Shown here in pieces: positions 51,556-63,354 of a DNA stretch of 64,000 nt. A program made the position numbers and the translations under genes. The notes beneath the pieces were generated by a model. It had not been told where the DNA came from, searched no databases, and worked only from the letters and a program-made list of their open reading frames with translations. Origin of the DNA: Symbiodinium natans (lineage: Eukaryota; Sar; Dinophyceae; Suessiales; Symbiodiniaceae); assembly GCA_905221605.1 (NCBI GenBank), contig CAJNDS010000155.1:139501-203500 (forward strand), given 5' to 3'. Position 1 is the first letter of the stretch. Each line of letters opens with the position of its first letter.

Positions 51556-54075
51556 TTATAGAAATTGTATAGGGTTCGGGGGTCGGAAAAAAACCCCTTT
51601 AAAATGGCCACTGCTTTGGTCACCTGGGTTCTTTTTTGGAACCTGCCTTAATAGAAATTGTATAGGGTTCAGGTCCCAATAAGTTTTTTTTCACCGGGCG
51701 TCCCTCCAAAGAGGACAGCCGAGAAGTTTTGTTTTTTGGAACTATGTTTTTAGTTTTGGAAGGGGGTCCCCAAGAAAATACAAATTGACGCCACCGTCCC
51801 CCGCCAGGACTCCTCGCCCTGGACCCCGCCAGCAATCCAGGTTTATAGAAATTGTATAGGGTTCGGGGGTCGGAAAAAAAACCCCTTTAAAATGGCCACT
51901 GCTCTGGTCACCTGGGTTCTTTTTTGGAACCTGCCTTAATAGAAATTGTATAGGGTTCAGGTCCCAATAAGTTTTTTTTCACCGGGCGTCCCTCCAAAGA
52001 GGACAGCCGAGAAGTTTTGTTTTTTGGAACTATGTTTTTAGTTTCGGAAGGGGGTCCCCAAGAAAATACAAATTGACGCCACCGTTTCCGGGGGGCGCTG
52101 CCCCCCGAGCCCCCCGCCAGGACTCCTCGCCCTGGACCCCGCCAGCAATCCAGGTTTATAGAAATTGTATAGGGTTCGGGGGTCGGAAAAAAACCCCTTT
52201 AAAATGGCCACTGCTCTGGTCACCTGGGTTCTTTTTTGGAACCTGCCTTAATAGAAATTGTATAGGGTTCAGGTCCCAATAACGTTTTTTTTCACCGGGC
52301 AACCTCCAAAGAGGACAGCCGAGAAGTTTTGTTTTTTTGGAATTATGTTTTTAGTTTTGGAAGGGGGTCCCCAAGAAAATACAAATTGACGCCACCGTTT
52401 CGGGGGGCGCTGCCCCCCGAGCCCCCCGCCAGGACTCCTCGCCCTGGACCCCGCCAGCAACATCTAGGTTTAATAGAAATTTGTAATAGGGTTCGGGGTC
52501 GGGAAAAAAAACCCCCTTTAAAAATGGCCACTGCTCTGGTCACCTTGGTTGCTTTTTGAACCTGCCTTTAATAGAATTGTAATATGGTTCAGGTCCCAAT
52601 ACGTTTTTTTTTCACCGTGCAAACCTCCAAAGTGAAGGGAATATGACAGCCGAAAGTTGTTGTTTGTTTGGAATTATGATTTGTTTTTAGTTTTGGAAGG
52701 GGGGTCCCAGAAAATACAAATTGACGCCACAGTTTCGGGGGCGCTGCCCCCCAGCCCCCCGCCAGGCCCTCGCCCTGGACCCCGCCATCAATCTACTAGT
52801 TTATAGAAAATGGGTATGAGGTTTCTGGGGGGTTCGGAAAAAAAACCCCGTTAAAATGGCCACTGCTCTTGTTCACCTGGGTTTCGTTTTTGTAAACCTG
52901 CCTTCAAAATTGTATAGGGTTCAGTGGTCCCAATAACGTTTTTTTTCACCGGGCAACCTCCAAAGAGGACAGCCGAGAAGTTTTGTTTTTTGGAATTATG
53001 TTTTTAGTTTTGGAAGGGGGTCACCAAGAAAATACAAATCGACGCCACCGTTTCCGGGGGGCGCTGCCCCCCGAGCCCCCCGCCAGGACTCCTCGCCCTG
53101 GACCCCGCCAGCAATCTAGGTTTATAGAAATTGTATAGGGTTCGGGGGTCGGAAAAAAACCCCTTTAAAATGGCCACTGCTCTGGTCACCTGGGTTCTTT
53201 TTTGGAACCTGCCTTAATAGAAATTGTATAGGGTTCAGGTCCCAATAAGTTTTGACCGAAACGTTTTGACCGAAAGTTTTGACCGAAAGTTTTGTTTTTT
53301 GGAACTATGTTTTTAGTTTTGGAAGGGGGTCCCCAAGAAAATACAAATCGACGCCACCGTTTCGGGGGGCGCTGCCCCCGAGCCCCCCGCCAGGACTCCT
53401 CGCCCTGGACCCCGCCAGCAATCCAGGTTTATAGAAATTGTATAGGGTTCGGGGGTCGGAAAAAAACCCCTTTAAAATGGCAACTGCTCTGGTCACCTGG
53501 GTTCTTTTTTGGAACCTGCCTTAATAGAAATTGTATAGGGTTCAGGTCCCAATAACGTTTTTTTTCACCGGGCAACCTCCAAAGAGGACAGCCGAGAAGT
53601 TTTGTTTTTTGGAATTATGTTTTTAGTTTTGGAAGGGGGTCCCCAAGAAAATACAAATTGACGCCACCGTTTCGGGGGGCGCTGCCCCCCGAGCCCCCCG
53701 CCAGGACTCCTCGCCCTGGACCCCGCCAGCAATCTAGGTTTATAGAAATTGTATAGGGTTCGGGGGTCGGAAAAAAACCCCTTTAAAATGGCCGCTGCTC
53801 TGGTCACCTGGGTTCTTTTTTGGAACCTGCCTTAATAGAAATTGTATAGGGTTCAGGTCCCAATAACGTTTTTTTTCACCGGGCAACCTCCAAAGAGGAC
53901 AGCCGAGAAGTTTTGTTTTTTGGAATTATGTTTTTAGTTTTGGAAGGGGGTCCCCAAGAAAATACAAATTGACGCCACCGTTTCGGGGGGCGCTGCCCCC
54001 CGAGCCCCCCGCCAGGACTCCTCGCCCTGGACCCCGCCAGCAATCTAGGTTTATAGAAATTGTATAGGGTTCGGG
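51556..54075. repeat. 310-bp tandem repeat
   Basis: Eight or more units start at about 51552, 51841, 52154, 52467, 52798, 53121, 53427, 53737 and 54048 with TTTATAGAAATTGTATAGGG. Each holds CACTGCTCTGGTCACCTGGG, CAACCTCCAAAGAGGACAGC and a GC-rich end (GAGCCCCCCGCCAGGACTCC). Two units around 52450-52920 carry many one-base insertions and deletions relative to the others. The TAGAAATTGTATAGGG motif is also found at 21885 and 22365. Confidence 0.92.
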
Positions 54076-54688
54076 GTGACCGCGCCAGGGGGACACCCCC
54101 TGGTACCCCCGATATTCCAAGTCAAAGTGTAAATACTTTTTGTTATGCATCATCTTTGGGTGTTTGGGGGCTTGGGCTGGAAGGGGGAGGTACCTGGGAG
54201 GCCTGACATACACAAATAACTCGGGTTGGATCGGGGGCCTTGTGGGGCTTTGTGGCACTTTTGTTTTGTGGAGGTTTTTGTTTTTGAGGCCTTGTTTTTT
54301 GGGGACCTTTTGGGCTTTTGGGGTTTTGTGGTCGCGTTGAACTTTGTTTCGGGCTTTTGGGACTTGTGGGCCAGTGGGGCTTTTTGGATCCTTTGGGGCC
54401 TTGCGGGGTTTGCTGGCCTTGCGCGACCTTTGGGTTTTTTCTGTTGCCTTATGTGGCCTTTTTTGGGGCTTGGTAAGGCTTTTGCGGCCTTTGTTTTTTG
54501 GGGGTAGCTTTTCGGACTTGTTTGTGCATTTTGGTGACACCTTGGGGGTCTTGAGAAGATTTTTGGAGCTTTGCGGGGCCATTTCGGATGCATGCCGTTA
54601 CGCGCTTCTTTTCGTCTTCTTACTGGCTGAGCTTTCTTCTTTCAACTGTGAGACAATCGCTGATTGACTGTGGTAGTCGACTACCGCA
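54076..54688. other. G/T-rich low-complexity segment
   Basis: Irregular GGGGCTTTTTGG- and GGCCTTTTGG-like words, whose reverse strand gives a Lys/Pro-rich frame (about 54080-54590). Composition rather than motif drives that frame, so I do not call a gene. Confidence 0.5.
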
Positions 54689-55378
54689 TTAAATCAACCC
54701 TTCCTCCACTGTCCATTTCAAAGCCTTGATGTTCAATGGAGGTCCTTCGGCCAGCTTTGACAAGTAGATTGTCTTCAAGGTGCGGCGAGCTCGCCACCAA
54801 CCACGGCGATGGAACCTCACAATGGCAGGCTTGCCCTGCCAAAATGTGCGACGTTTGCACTTTGTCTTCACCTTGGAGAAAGGCTCCATCTCGCGCCGAA
54901 GCATGTATGCACGATGTAGACGCCAACGCTGGCCGGGAGGGCTCGCAGCAGCTTGTAAGTATTCACGGCTGCTCGCGCTCAGGCTCGGGCTGGCGGCCGG
55001 GATTGGCCGGCCGAACAAGAAATGCCTCAGACGCTTTCGCTTCTTGTGTAGCCAGCTCGCTGACGTCAGAAATTTTGCAGCTTCCCCAGCCTTCGCACGC
55101 AAGCTATATTGCTGGCTAGTGGGAAGTGCACATAACAACCCAAGTGTGAATGCCGCCTCGTAGGTTGGCGACCCAAGTTGGCGCCAATGCTTGAGCTGCC
55201 TGACCAAGTTGCCTTTGCCCACGCGAGAAGCGAGCGCGCCGCCCAAGCTCTCCAAACTGCAGAGAGAGCAACGCTTCTTGCCAGGTTGCGCAGGCCCACC
55301 CATGCCATCCTGAGCGAAGATGCATGGTCTGGCTGCTCCTCCATTCGGATCCTCGAGTCCGGCGCAATAGACTGGCAT
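54689..55378 (-). pseudogene. Helitron-type N-terminal zinc-domain protein fragment
   Basis: 229 aa. C-x-FAQDGMGGPAQPG...RCSLC near residues 19-40 matches the pattern in exon 1 of the RepHel gene (RCAFALAARGGPAQ...RCLFC at about 37,860). GKGNLVRQLKHW, then a helical region and a basic C-terminus (KKRKRLRHFLFG, FSKVKTKCKRRTFW) follow. No Rep or helicase domain is attached within 4 kb on the same strand; both flanks are repeats. I read it as a detached 5' piece of a Helitron-family gene, although a small separate zinc protein is possible. Confidence 0.55.
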
Positions 55379-55722
55379 GGCGACGCCTACAAAAACTAGG
55401 ACGGTCTACCTTTCTCCTGAAAATGGCGGTCGTTCACACATGATGCTGTCACTGCTGTCCATGCATGCGAGCCTTTGGGGGCCTTTTGGGGTCTTGTTGG
55501 GGGGCCTTCTGTTTTGTGGTGCCTTCTTTTGAAGGCTTTTTTTTGGCCTTCTGGGTGAGCAAAGGTTACTGGAGAGGTTGAACTCTGACACGAAAACAGG
55601 GCTTGTGGGTGTTTTTTTGCGAACCTCTCGCGAGGCGGGGGTCGCGCAAATATTTCGGGGAGGTGTTGAACATTTGGCTTTCCCGGCCTCCCACTTTGGA
55701 TTAATTTACTTAAAATCTGTTT
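55379..55722. other. Unique segment between zinc fragment and junction element
   Basis: G/T-rich, with a GGCCTTTTGGGGTCTTG-like stretch near 55480-55550 similar in composition to 54076-54560, and a TTAATTTACTTAAA motif (55699-55712). No gene. Confidence 0.4.
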
Positions 55723-55796
55723 GTCAGCTGTTTAGACAAACAACTTGGAAAATTCGGAATGATACCACATACAATTTCTATTTATTTTGTCTTGAG
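55723..55796. repeat. Telomere-junction element (second copy)
   Basis: GTCAGCTGTTTAGACAAA through TTATTTTGTCTTGAGGG matches 22274-22347 with about five differences; both copies run directly into TTTAGGG units. A shorter inverted copy lies at about 58303-58340. Confidence 0.85.
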
Positions 55797-56404
55797 GGTT
55801 TAGGGTTTAGGGTTTAGGGTTTAGGGTTTAGGGTTTAGGGTTTAGGGTTTAGGGTTTAGGGTTTAGGGTTTAGGTTTAGGGTTTCGGGTTTTTTAGGGTT
55901 AGGGTTTCGGGTTTAGGGTTTTAGGGTTTAGGGTTTAGGGTTTTTAGGTTTAGTTTAGTTTTAGGGTTAGGGCTTAGGGTTTAGGGTTTAGGGTTAGGTT
56001 AGGGGTTTTAGGGTTTAGGGGTTAGGGGTTAGGGTTTAGTTAGTGTTAGGGTTTTAGGGTTTTTTAGGGTTTAGGGTTTAGGGTTTAGGGGTTAGGGTTT
56101 AGGGTTTAGGGTTTAGGGTTTAGGGTTAGGGTTTAGGGTTTTAGGGTTTAGGGTTTAGGGTTTAGGTTTTTTAGGGGTTAGGTTTGGGTTTAGGGTTTAG
56201 GGTTTAGGGTTTAGGGTTTAGGGTTTAGGGTTTAGGGTTTAGGGTTTAGGGTTTAGGGTTTAGGGTTTAGGGTTTAGGGTTTAGGGTTTAGGGTTTAGGG
56301 TTAGGGTTTAGGGTTTAGGGTTTAGGGTTTAGGGTTTAGGGTTTAGGGTTTAGGGTTTAGGGTTTAGGGTTTAGGGTTTAGGGTTTAGGGTTTAGGGTTT
56401 AGGG
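55797..56404. repeat. Long telomeric array (TTTAGGG)n with an irregular core
   Basis: About 85 units. The part 55865-56185 has many one-base gains and losses (TTAGGG, TTTTAGGG, TTTAGGGG, TTTCGGG); the ends are uniform. Confidence 0.93.
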
Positions 56405-58144
56405 TGTAGCACGGGTCAGCTGAACGCAATAGTGTGAAGACATGCCCACCCCAAGGCCACCCTATCACAACTCACTGCGAAACCAAACCGGAGCCAGCCA
56501 AAACCAAGCCAGCCATTCAAAATCCGCGAAACCGAGCCGGAGCCAGCCCAAACTAAGGCAAGCATTCAAAACTTACACGTCGAACATTCTTGGAGGATTC
56601 TGAAACTAGTTAGAACAGCCCAAGCCTTTAGTGACTAGACTTCTGGGTTTTTCTTGGGGCCATAAGGCAAAGGATTCCCCTTCAGGTTTACGCGAAGGGG
56701 ACGGTATGGGCCGAAGGGCCCTCTCACAGAAAACTCAGGCGTGAACTTGCAGGTTGTGGGTCACTTGGGTCCATAAGGCAAAGGACTCTCCTTCAGGTTT
56801 GCGCGAAGGGGACGGTCTGGGCCCAAGGGCCCTCTGAATAAGGCGAAGAGGTTGCACAGCCAGGGTGCAGTCTGGCAAGAGCCAGGGCAGCGTTCAGGCT
56901 CAGGCAGGGGCAGGGCCAAGCACAGAGAAGGGCAGGAGGCCAGACCAGAAGCCAGGGCCCAGGGCCCGGCCAGAGCCAGGGAGGGTTAGGCCAGGGGCCA
57001 GGGCCAAGGCCAGGGCCAGGTCCAGGGCCAGGGCCAGCACCGGTCAGGGCCAGCACCAGGGCAGGGCCAGAGCCAAGGGCCAGGACCAAGGCCAGGGCCA
57101 GCGCCAGGGCCAGGGCCAGGGCCAGGGCCAGGGCCAGGGTTAGCCAGGGCCAGGGTGAGGGCCAGGGCCAGGGCCAGGGCCAGGGGTAGGAAACCAGGGC
57201 CAGGCCAGGGCCAGGGCCAGGGTCAGGGCCAGGGGCAGCCAGGGCCAGCACGGCCACCTGGCCAGGGCCAGGGCCAGGGCCAGGGCCCTGGCCCTGGCCC
57301 TGTGCTGGCCCTGGCTGGCCCTGGCCCTGACCCTGGCCCTGGCCGTGGCCCTGGCCCTGGCCCTGGTTTCCTGCCCCCTGGTCCTGGCCCTAGCCCTGGC
57401 CCTCACCCTGGCCCTGGCTAACCCTGGCCCTGGCCCTGGCCCTGGCCCTGGCCCTGGCCCTGGCCCTGGCCCTGGCGCTGGTCCTGGCCTTGGTCCTGGC
57501 CCTTAGCTCTGGCCTGCCCTGGTCTGGCCCTGGACCTGGCCCTGGCCTTGGCCCTGGCCCCTGGCCTAACCCGCTCTGGCCGGGCCCTGGGCCCTGGCTT
57601 CTGGTCTGGCCTCCTGCCCTTCTCTGTGCTTGGCCCTGCCCCTGCCTGAGCCTGAACGCTGCCCTGGCTCTTGCCAGACTGCACCCTGGCTGTGCAACCT
57701 CTTCGCCTTATTCAGAGGGCCCTTGGGCCCAGACCGTCCCCTTTGCGCAAACCTGAAGGAGAGTCCTTTGCCTTATGGACCCAAGTGACCCACAACCTGC
57801 AAGTTCACGCCTGAGTTTTCTGTGAGAGGGCCCTTCGGCCCATACCGTCCCCTTCGCGTAAACCTGAAGGGGAATCCTTTGCCTTATGGCCCCAAGAAAA
57901 ACCCAGAAGTCTAGTCACTAAAGGCTTGGGCTGTTCTAACTAGTTTCAGAATCCTCCAAGAATGTTCGACGTGTAAGTTTTGAATGCTTGCCTTAGTTTG
58001 GGCTGGCTCCGGCTCGGTTTCGCGGATTTTGAATGGCTGGCTTGGTTTTGGCTGGCTCCGGTTTGGTTTCGCAGTGAGTTGTGATAGGGTGGCCTTGGGG
58101 TGGGCATGTCTTCACACTATTGCGTTCAGCTGACCCGTGCTACA
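56405..58144. repeat. 1.74-kb palindrome with CAGGGC/GCCCTG core
   Basis: The two arms of about 870 bp are inverted copies. TGTAGCACGGGTCAGCTG at 56405 returns as its complement ending at 58144. In between, the CCATAAGGCAAAGGA/CGCGAAGGGGACGGT units (two per arm) and the (CAGGGC)n to (GCCCTG)n core mirror each other, with the symmetry point near 57275-57286. Small indels in the hexamer core distinguish the arms. Gly/Pro/Ala/Arg frames across the core are artefacts. Confidence 0.93.
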
Positions 58145-58302
58145 CCCTAAACCCTAAACCCTAAACCCTAAACCCTAAACCCTAAACCCTAAACCCGAAA
58201 CCCGAAACCCTAAACCCTAAACCCTAAACCCTAAACCCTAAACCCTAAACCCTAAACCCTAAACCCTAAACCCTAAACCCTAAACCCTAAACCCTAAACC
58301 CT
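58145..58302. repeat. Telomeric array (CCCTAAA)n
   Basis: About 22 units in the orientation opposite to 55797-56404, so the palindrome is enclosed by converging arrays. Confidence 0.93.
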
Positions 58303-58500
58303 CAAGGACAGGATAAATAGAAATTGTATGTGTTGCAGAACGAATCGCTCGCAAATAGTCTGTACCATCACCTGGAAGTGAACTGACTCCCTTTCCACTG
58401 GGCAAATTTTCGCGCACTCAACATACCTGACTGGCACACAAAGAGGTTTAAGTAAATTGAACGTATTTGCAAAATTGCCCTTGGAAATCCCTATTCTGGT
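58303..58500. other. Inverted junction fragment and spacer
   Basis: ATAAATAGAAATTGTATGTG (about 58312-58331) is the inverse of sequence in the junction element at 55723. Then a unique spacer with GTTTAAGTAAATTGAACG (58448). Confidence 0.6.
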
Positions 58501-61500
58501 TCATTTTTTCTAGAAAGCAACAACAACCATGGCTGGGATGGCTCGGAATCACCACAAGCCCAGTCCAGACCCTCAAACAGCAACTGGAGCAGCCTTATCA
58601 CTGAGCATTTTTCTAGAGAGCAATTGCCGGAGACATGTGCCGGCTGGTGGCTGGGAATCACCACAAGCCCAGCCCAGACCCTCAAGCAGCAACTAGAGCA
58701 GCCTTATCACTGAGCATTTTTGAGAGAGCAACAACCATGGCTGGCAACATGTCCCCGCTGCTGGCTAGGAGTCCCCACAAGCCCAGTCCAGACCCTCAAA
58801 CAGCAACTAGAGCAGCCTTATCACTGAGCATTTTCTAGAGAGCAACAATCATTGCTGGTGTGCCGGCTGATGCCTAGGAATCACCACAAGCCCAGTCCGA
58901 CCCTCAATCAGCAACTAGAGCAACCTTATCACTGAACATTTTCTAGAGAGCAACAACCAGGGCTAGAGACATGCGCCGGCGGATGGACTCATTGCTGGAG
59001 ACATCAGCCCAGACCCGCAAACAGCAACTAGAGCAGCCTTATCACGGAGCATTTTCTATAGGAGTCACCGCAAGCCCAGTCCAGACCCTCAAACAGCAAC
59101 TAGAGCAGCCTTATCACTGAGCATTTTCTAGAGAGCAACAATCATTGCTGGAGACATGCGCCTGCCGATGGCTAGGAGTCACCACAAGCCCAGACCAGAC
59201 CCTCAAACAGCAACTAGAGCAGCCTCATCACTGAGCATGTTTCAAAGCGGAACAACTATGGCTGGAGACATGTCCGGGCTAGGAGTCACCACAAGCCCAG
59301 CCCAGACCCTCAAACAGCAACTAGAGCAGCCTTATCACTGAGCATTTTCTAGAGAGCAACAACCATAGCTGGAGACACGCGCCGGCTGATGGCTAGGAAC
59401 ACCACAAGCCCGGCACAGACCCTCATTCAGCAACTAGAGAGCATTTTCTAGACAGCAACAACCATGGCTGGCAACATGTCCCCGCTGCTGGCTAGGAGTC
59501 CCCACAAGCCCAGTCCAGACCCTCAAACAGCAACTAGAGCAGCCTTATCACTGAGCATTTTCTAGAGAGCAACAATCATTGCTGGTGTGCCGGCTGATGC
59601 CTAGGAATCACCACAAGCCCAGTCTGACCCTCAATCAGCAACTAGAGCAACCTTATCACTGAACATTTTCTAGAGAGCAACAACCAGGGCTAGAGACATG
59701 CGCCGGCGGATGGACTCATTGCTGGAGACATCAGCCCAGACCCGCAAACAGCAACTAGAGCAGCCTTATCACGGAGCATTTTCTATAGGAGTCACCGCAA
59801 GCCCAGTCCAGACCCTCAAACAGCAACTAGAGCAGCCTTATCACTGAGCATTTTCTAGAGAGCAACAATCATTGCTGGAGACATGCGCCTGCCGATGGCT
59901 AGGAGTCACCACAAGCCCAGACCAGACCCTCAAACAGCAACTAGAGCAGCCTCATCACTGAGCATGTTTCAAAGCGGAACAACTATGGCTGGAGACATGT
60001 CCGGGCTAGGAGTCACCACAAGCCCAGCCCAGACCCTCAAACAGCAACTAGAGCAGCCTTATCACTGAGCATTTTCTAGAGAGCAACAACCATAGCTGGA
60101 GACACGCGCCGGCTGATGGCTAGGAACACCACAAGCCCGGCACAGACCCTCATTCAGCAACTAGAGAGCATTTTCTAGACAGCAACAACCATGGCTGGCA
60201 ACATGTCCCCGCTGCTGGCTCGGAGTCACCACAAGCCCAGTCCAGAGCCTCAAACAGCAACTAGAGCAGCCTTATCACTGAGCATTTTCTAGAGAGCAAC
60301 AATCATTGCTGGAGACATGTGCCGGCTGATGCCTAGGAATCACCACAAGCCCAGTCCGACCCTCAATCAGCAACTAGAGCAACCTTATCACTGAACATTT
60401 TCTAGAGAGCAACAACCAGGGCTAGAGACATGCGCCGGCGGATGGACTCATTGCTGGAGACATCAGCCCAGACCCGCAAACAGCAACTAGAGCAGCCTTA
60501 TCACGGAGCATTTTCTATAGGAGTCACCGCAAGCCCAGTCCAGACCCTCAAACAGCAACTAGAGCAGCCTTATCACTGAGCATTTTCTAGAGAGCAACAA
60601 TCATTGCTGGAGACATGCGCCTGCCGATGGCTAGGAGTCACCACAAGCCCAGACCAGACCCTCAAACAGCAACTAGAGCAGCCTCATCACTGAGCATGTT
60701 TCAAAGCGGAACAACTATGGCTGGAGACATGTCCGGGCTAGGAGTCACCACAAGCCCAGCCCAGACCCTCAAACAGCAACTAGAGCAGCCTTATCACTGA
60801 GCATTTTCTAGAGAGCAACAACCATAGCTGGAGACACGCGCCGGCTGATGGCTAGGAACACCACAAGCCCGGCACAGACCCTCATTCAGCAACTAGAGAG
60901 CATTTTCTAGACAGCAACAACCATGGCTGGCAACATGTCCCCGCTGCTGGCTCGGAGTCACCACAAGCCCAGTCCAGACCCTCAAACAGCAACTAGAGCA
61001 GCCTTATCACTGAGCATTTTCTAGAGAGCAACAATCATTGCTGGAGACATGTGCCGGCTGATGCCTAGGAATCACCACAAGCCCAGTCCGACCCTCAATC
61101 AGCAACTAGAGCAACCTTATCACTGAACATTTTCTAGAGAGCAACAACCAGGGCTAGAGACATGCGCCGGCGGATGGACTCATTGCTGGAGACATCAGCC
61201 CAGACCCGCAAACAGCAACTAGAGCAGCCTTATCGCGGAGCATTTTCTATAGGAGTCACCGCAAGCCCAGTCCAGACCCTCAAACAGCAACTAGAGCAGC
61301 CTTATCACTGAGCATTTTCTAGAGAGCAACAATCATTGCTGAGTCACCACAAGCCCAGACCAGACCCTCAAACAGCAACTAGAGCAGCCTCATCACTGAG
61401 CATGTTTCAAAGCGGAACAACTATGGCTGGAGACATGTCCGGGCTAGGAGTCACCACAAGCCCAGCCCAGACCCTCAAACAGCAACTAGAGCAGCCTTAT

Positions 61501-62513
61501 CACTGAGCATTTTCTAGAGAGCAACAACCATAGCTGGAGACACGCGCCGGCTGATGGCTAGGAACACCACAAGCCCGGCACAGACCCTCATTCAGCAACT
61601 AGAGAGCATTTTCTAGACAGCAACAACCATGGCTGGCAACATGTCCCCGCTGCTGGCTCGGAGTCACCACAAGCCCAGTCCAGAGCCTCAAACAGCAACT
61701 AGAGCAGCCTTATCACTGAGCATTTTCTAGAGAGCAACAATCATTGCTGGAGACATGTGCCGGCTGATGCCTAGGAATCACCACAAGCCCAGTCCGACCC
61801 TCAATCAGCAACTAGAGCAACCTTATCACTGAACATTTTCTAGAGAGCAATAACGAGGGCTAGAGACATGCGCCGGCGGATGGACTCATTGCTGGAGACA
61901 TCAGCCCAGACCCGCAAACAGCAACTAGAGCAGCCTTATCACGGAGCATTTTCTATAGGAGTCACCGCAAGCCCAGTCCAGACCCTCAAACAGCAACTAG
62001 AGCAGCCTTATCACTGAGCATTTTCTAGAGAGCAACAATCATTGCTGGAGACATGCGCCTGCCGATGGCTAGGAGTCACCACAAGCCCAGACCAGACCCT
62101 CAAACAGCAACTAGAGCAGCCTCATCACTGAGCATGTTTCAAAGCGGAACAACTATGGCTGGAGACATGTCCGGGCTAGGAGTCACCACAAGCCCAGCCC
62201 AGACCCTCAAACAGCAACTAGAGCAGCCTTATCACTGAGCATTTTCTAGAGAGCAACAACCATAGCTGGAGACACGCGCCGGCTGATGGCTAGGAACACC
62301 ACAAGCCCGGCACAGACCCTCATTCAGCAACTAGAGAGCATTTTCTAGACAGCAACAACCATGGCTGGCAACATGTCCCCGCTGCTGGCTCGGAGTCACC
62401 ACAAGCCCAGTCCAGAGCCTCAAACAGCAACTAGAGCAGCCTTATCACTGAGCATTTTCTAGAGAGCAACAATCATTGCTGGAGACATGTGCCGGCTGAT
62501 GCCTAGGAATCAC
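58501..62513. repeat. Tandem repeat with 730-bp higher-order unit
   Basis: Monomers of about 90-110 bp hold CACAAGCCCAGTCCAGACCC, CAGCAACTAGAGCAGCC and ATCACTGAGCATTTTC. Eight or so variant monomers form a 727-732-bp unit starting at about 58728, 59455, 60182, 60914, 61620 and 62352. The fourth full unit is about 25 bp shorter (deletion near 61340). The identical 61-codon frames at 59156, 59883, 60615 and 62053 are repeat copies, not genes. Confidence 0.94.
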
Positions 62514-63354
62514 CAGGGGAATGCAAGGCTCCTTGGCTGCATTTACACAATGTTGTGTTCACTTTCAGCTGAGGCTCGAGCTGAATTCTCAAATTTCTAA
62601 TCCCTCCCCCTGGCCATGTGCGACATAGTGGCTCACAGGGTCAGGGGCTCAGGCATTGGGAAAACAATTTAGATCTTTTTTGAGCAATCCCGCCTCCTGT
62701 CTCAGGTGCTCAAACACAATCTGAAGCAAGCGGAGCTGGCTTCAAGTATCCTTTCGCCTACAAATTCGAGTCAGGGACCCAGATTTTTTTAACCTTTCTG
62801 GAATTCTCGCACCGAAGCACACTGAGGCGAGGTCTGGACCCGACCGTCGAAGCAGCTCTGCGAATCACAGCGGGCTACACTCCGAAGAAGCAGAGCCGGC
62901 CACGATTCGTCCTGCGCCCTAAAAAGAACCAGACATCCTCCTTACAGGTCCGGGTCGAGGGCATTAGGCATGGAACGACAACATCTGCCAGAATCCTTGG
63001 CCAGACAGTCGCGAGCTCAGCTTTCTCAGGTTCTTCTTTCAAGTGGCAGCTGTGAACAGTTGCAACCCAGAAGATCAGCGTGTGCCGCGAAGACACACGC
63101 CTGAGGGGCTGGTTCCGCAGATTGGGTCTTGATCCCGAATGGGAATGCGCATGGCTCCTAGAAGTGAAGGTCTGAACCGCAGCGAGAGCCGAAAAAAAAG
63201 CCTGTGAGCTTCTGCAACATGGCAGCTCCGACATGTTCTTGTTCAGTTGAGTGAGCTGCTTTCGTGCACTTGTGGATTCGGCTTGCTCCCGTAGCATTTC
63301 ATCGGTAAGCGAATTGGGCTGTAGGTTGCCGAGTGTTGCAAATTAGCAGTTGCC
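62514..63354. other. Unique region upstream of the terminal gene
   Basis: Begins abruptly after a partial monomer. A 140-codon minus-strand frame (62875-63297) has no recognisable motif and is poorly supported. The stretch probably includes the 5' UTR of the gene at 63355. Confidence 0.45.

Noticed and set aside
53926-54593. Minus-strand Lys/Pro-rich frames (PKAPK-type)
   Set aside because: Driven by a G/T-rich low-complexity strand; two overlapping frames are equally open and no domain is visible.
56793-57756. Gly/Pro/Ala/Leu-rich frames in the palindrome core
   Set aside because: Translation of (CAGGGC)n/(GCCCTG)n hexamers; the same frames appear mirrored on the other arm.
58501-62513. 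Possible CRISPR array, because short repeats alternate with variable sequence
   Set aside because: Monomers of about 90-110 bp form a regular 730-bp higher-order unit; the 'spacers' are themselves repeated, and no cas gene exists. The setting is eukaryotic.
62875-63297. 140-codon minus-strand frame upstream of the terminal zinc gene
   Set aside because: No motif, and a start only 58 bp from the divergent gene; kept as intergenic.
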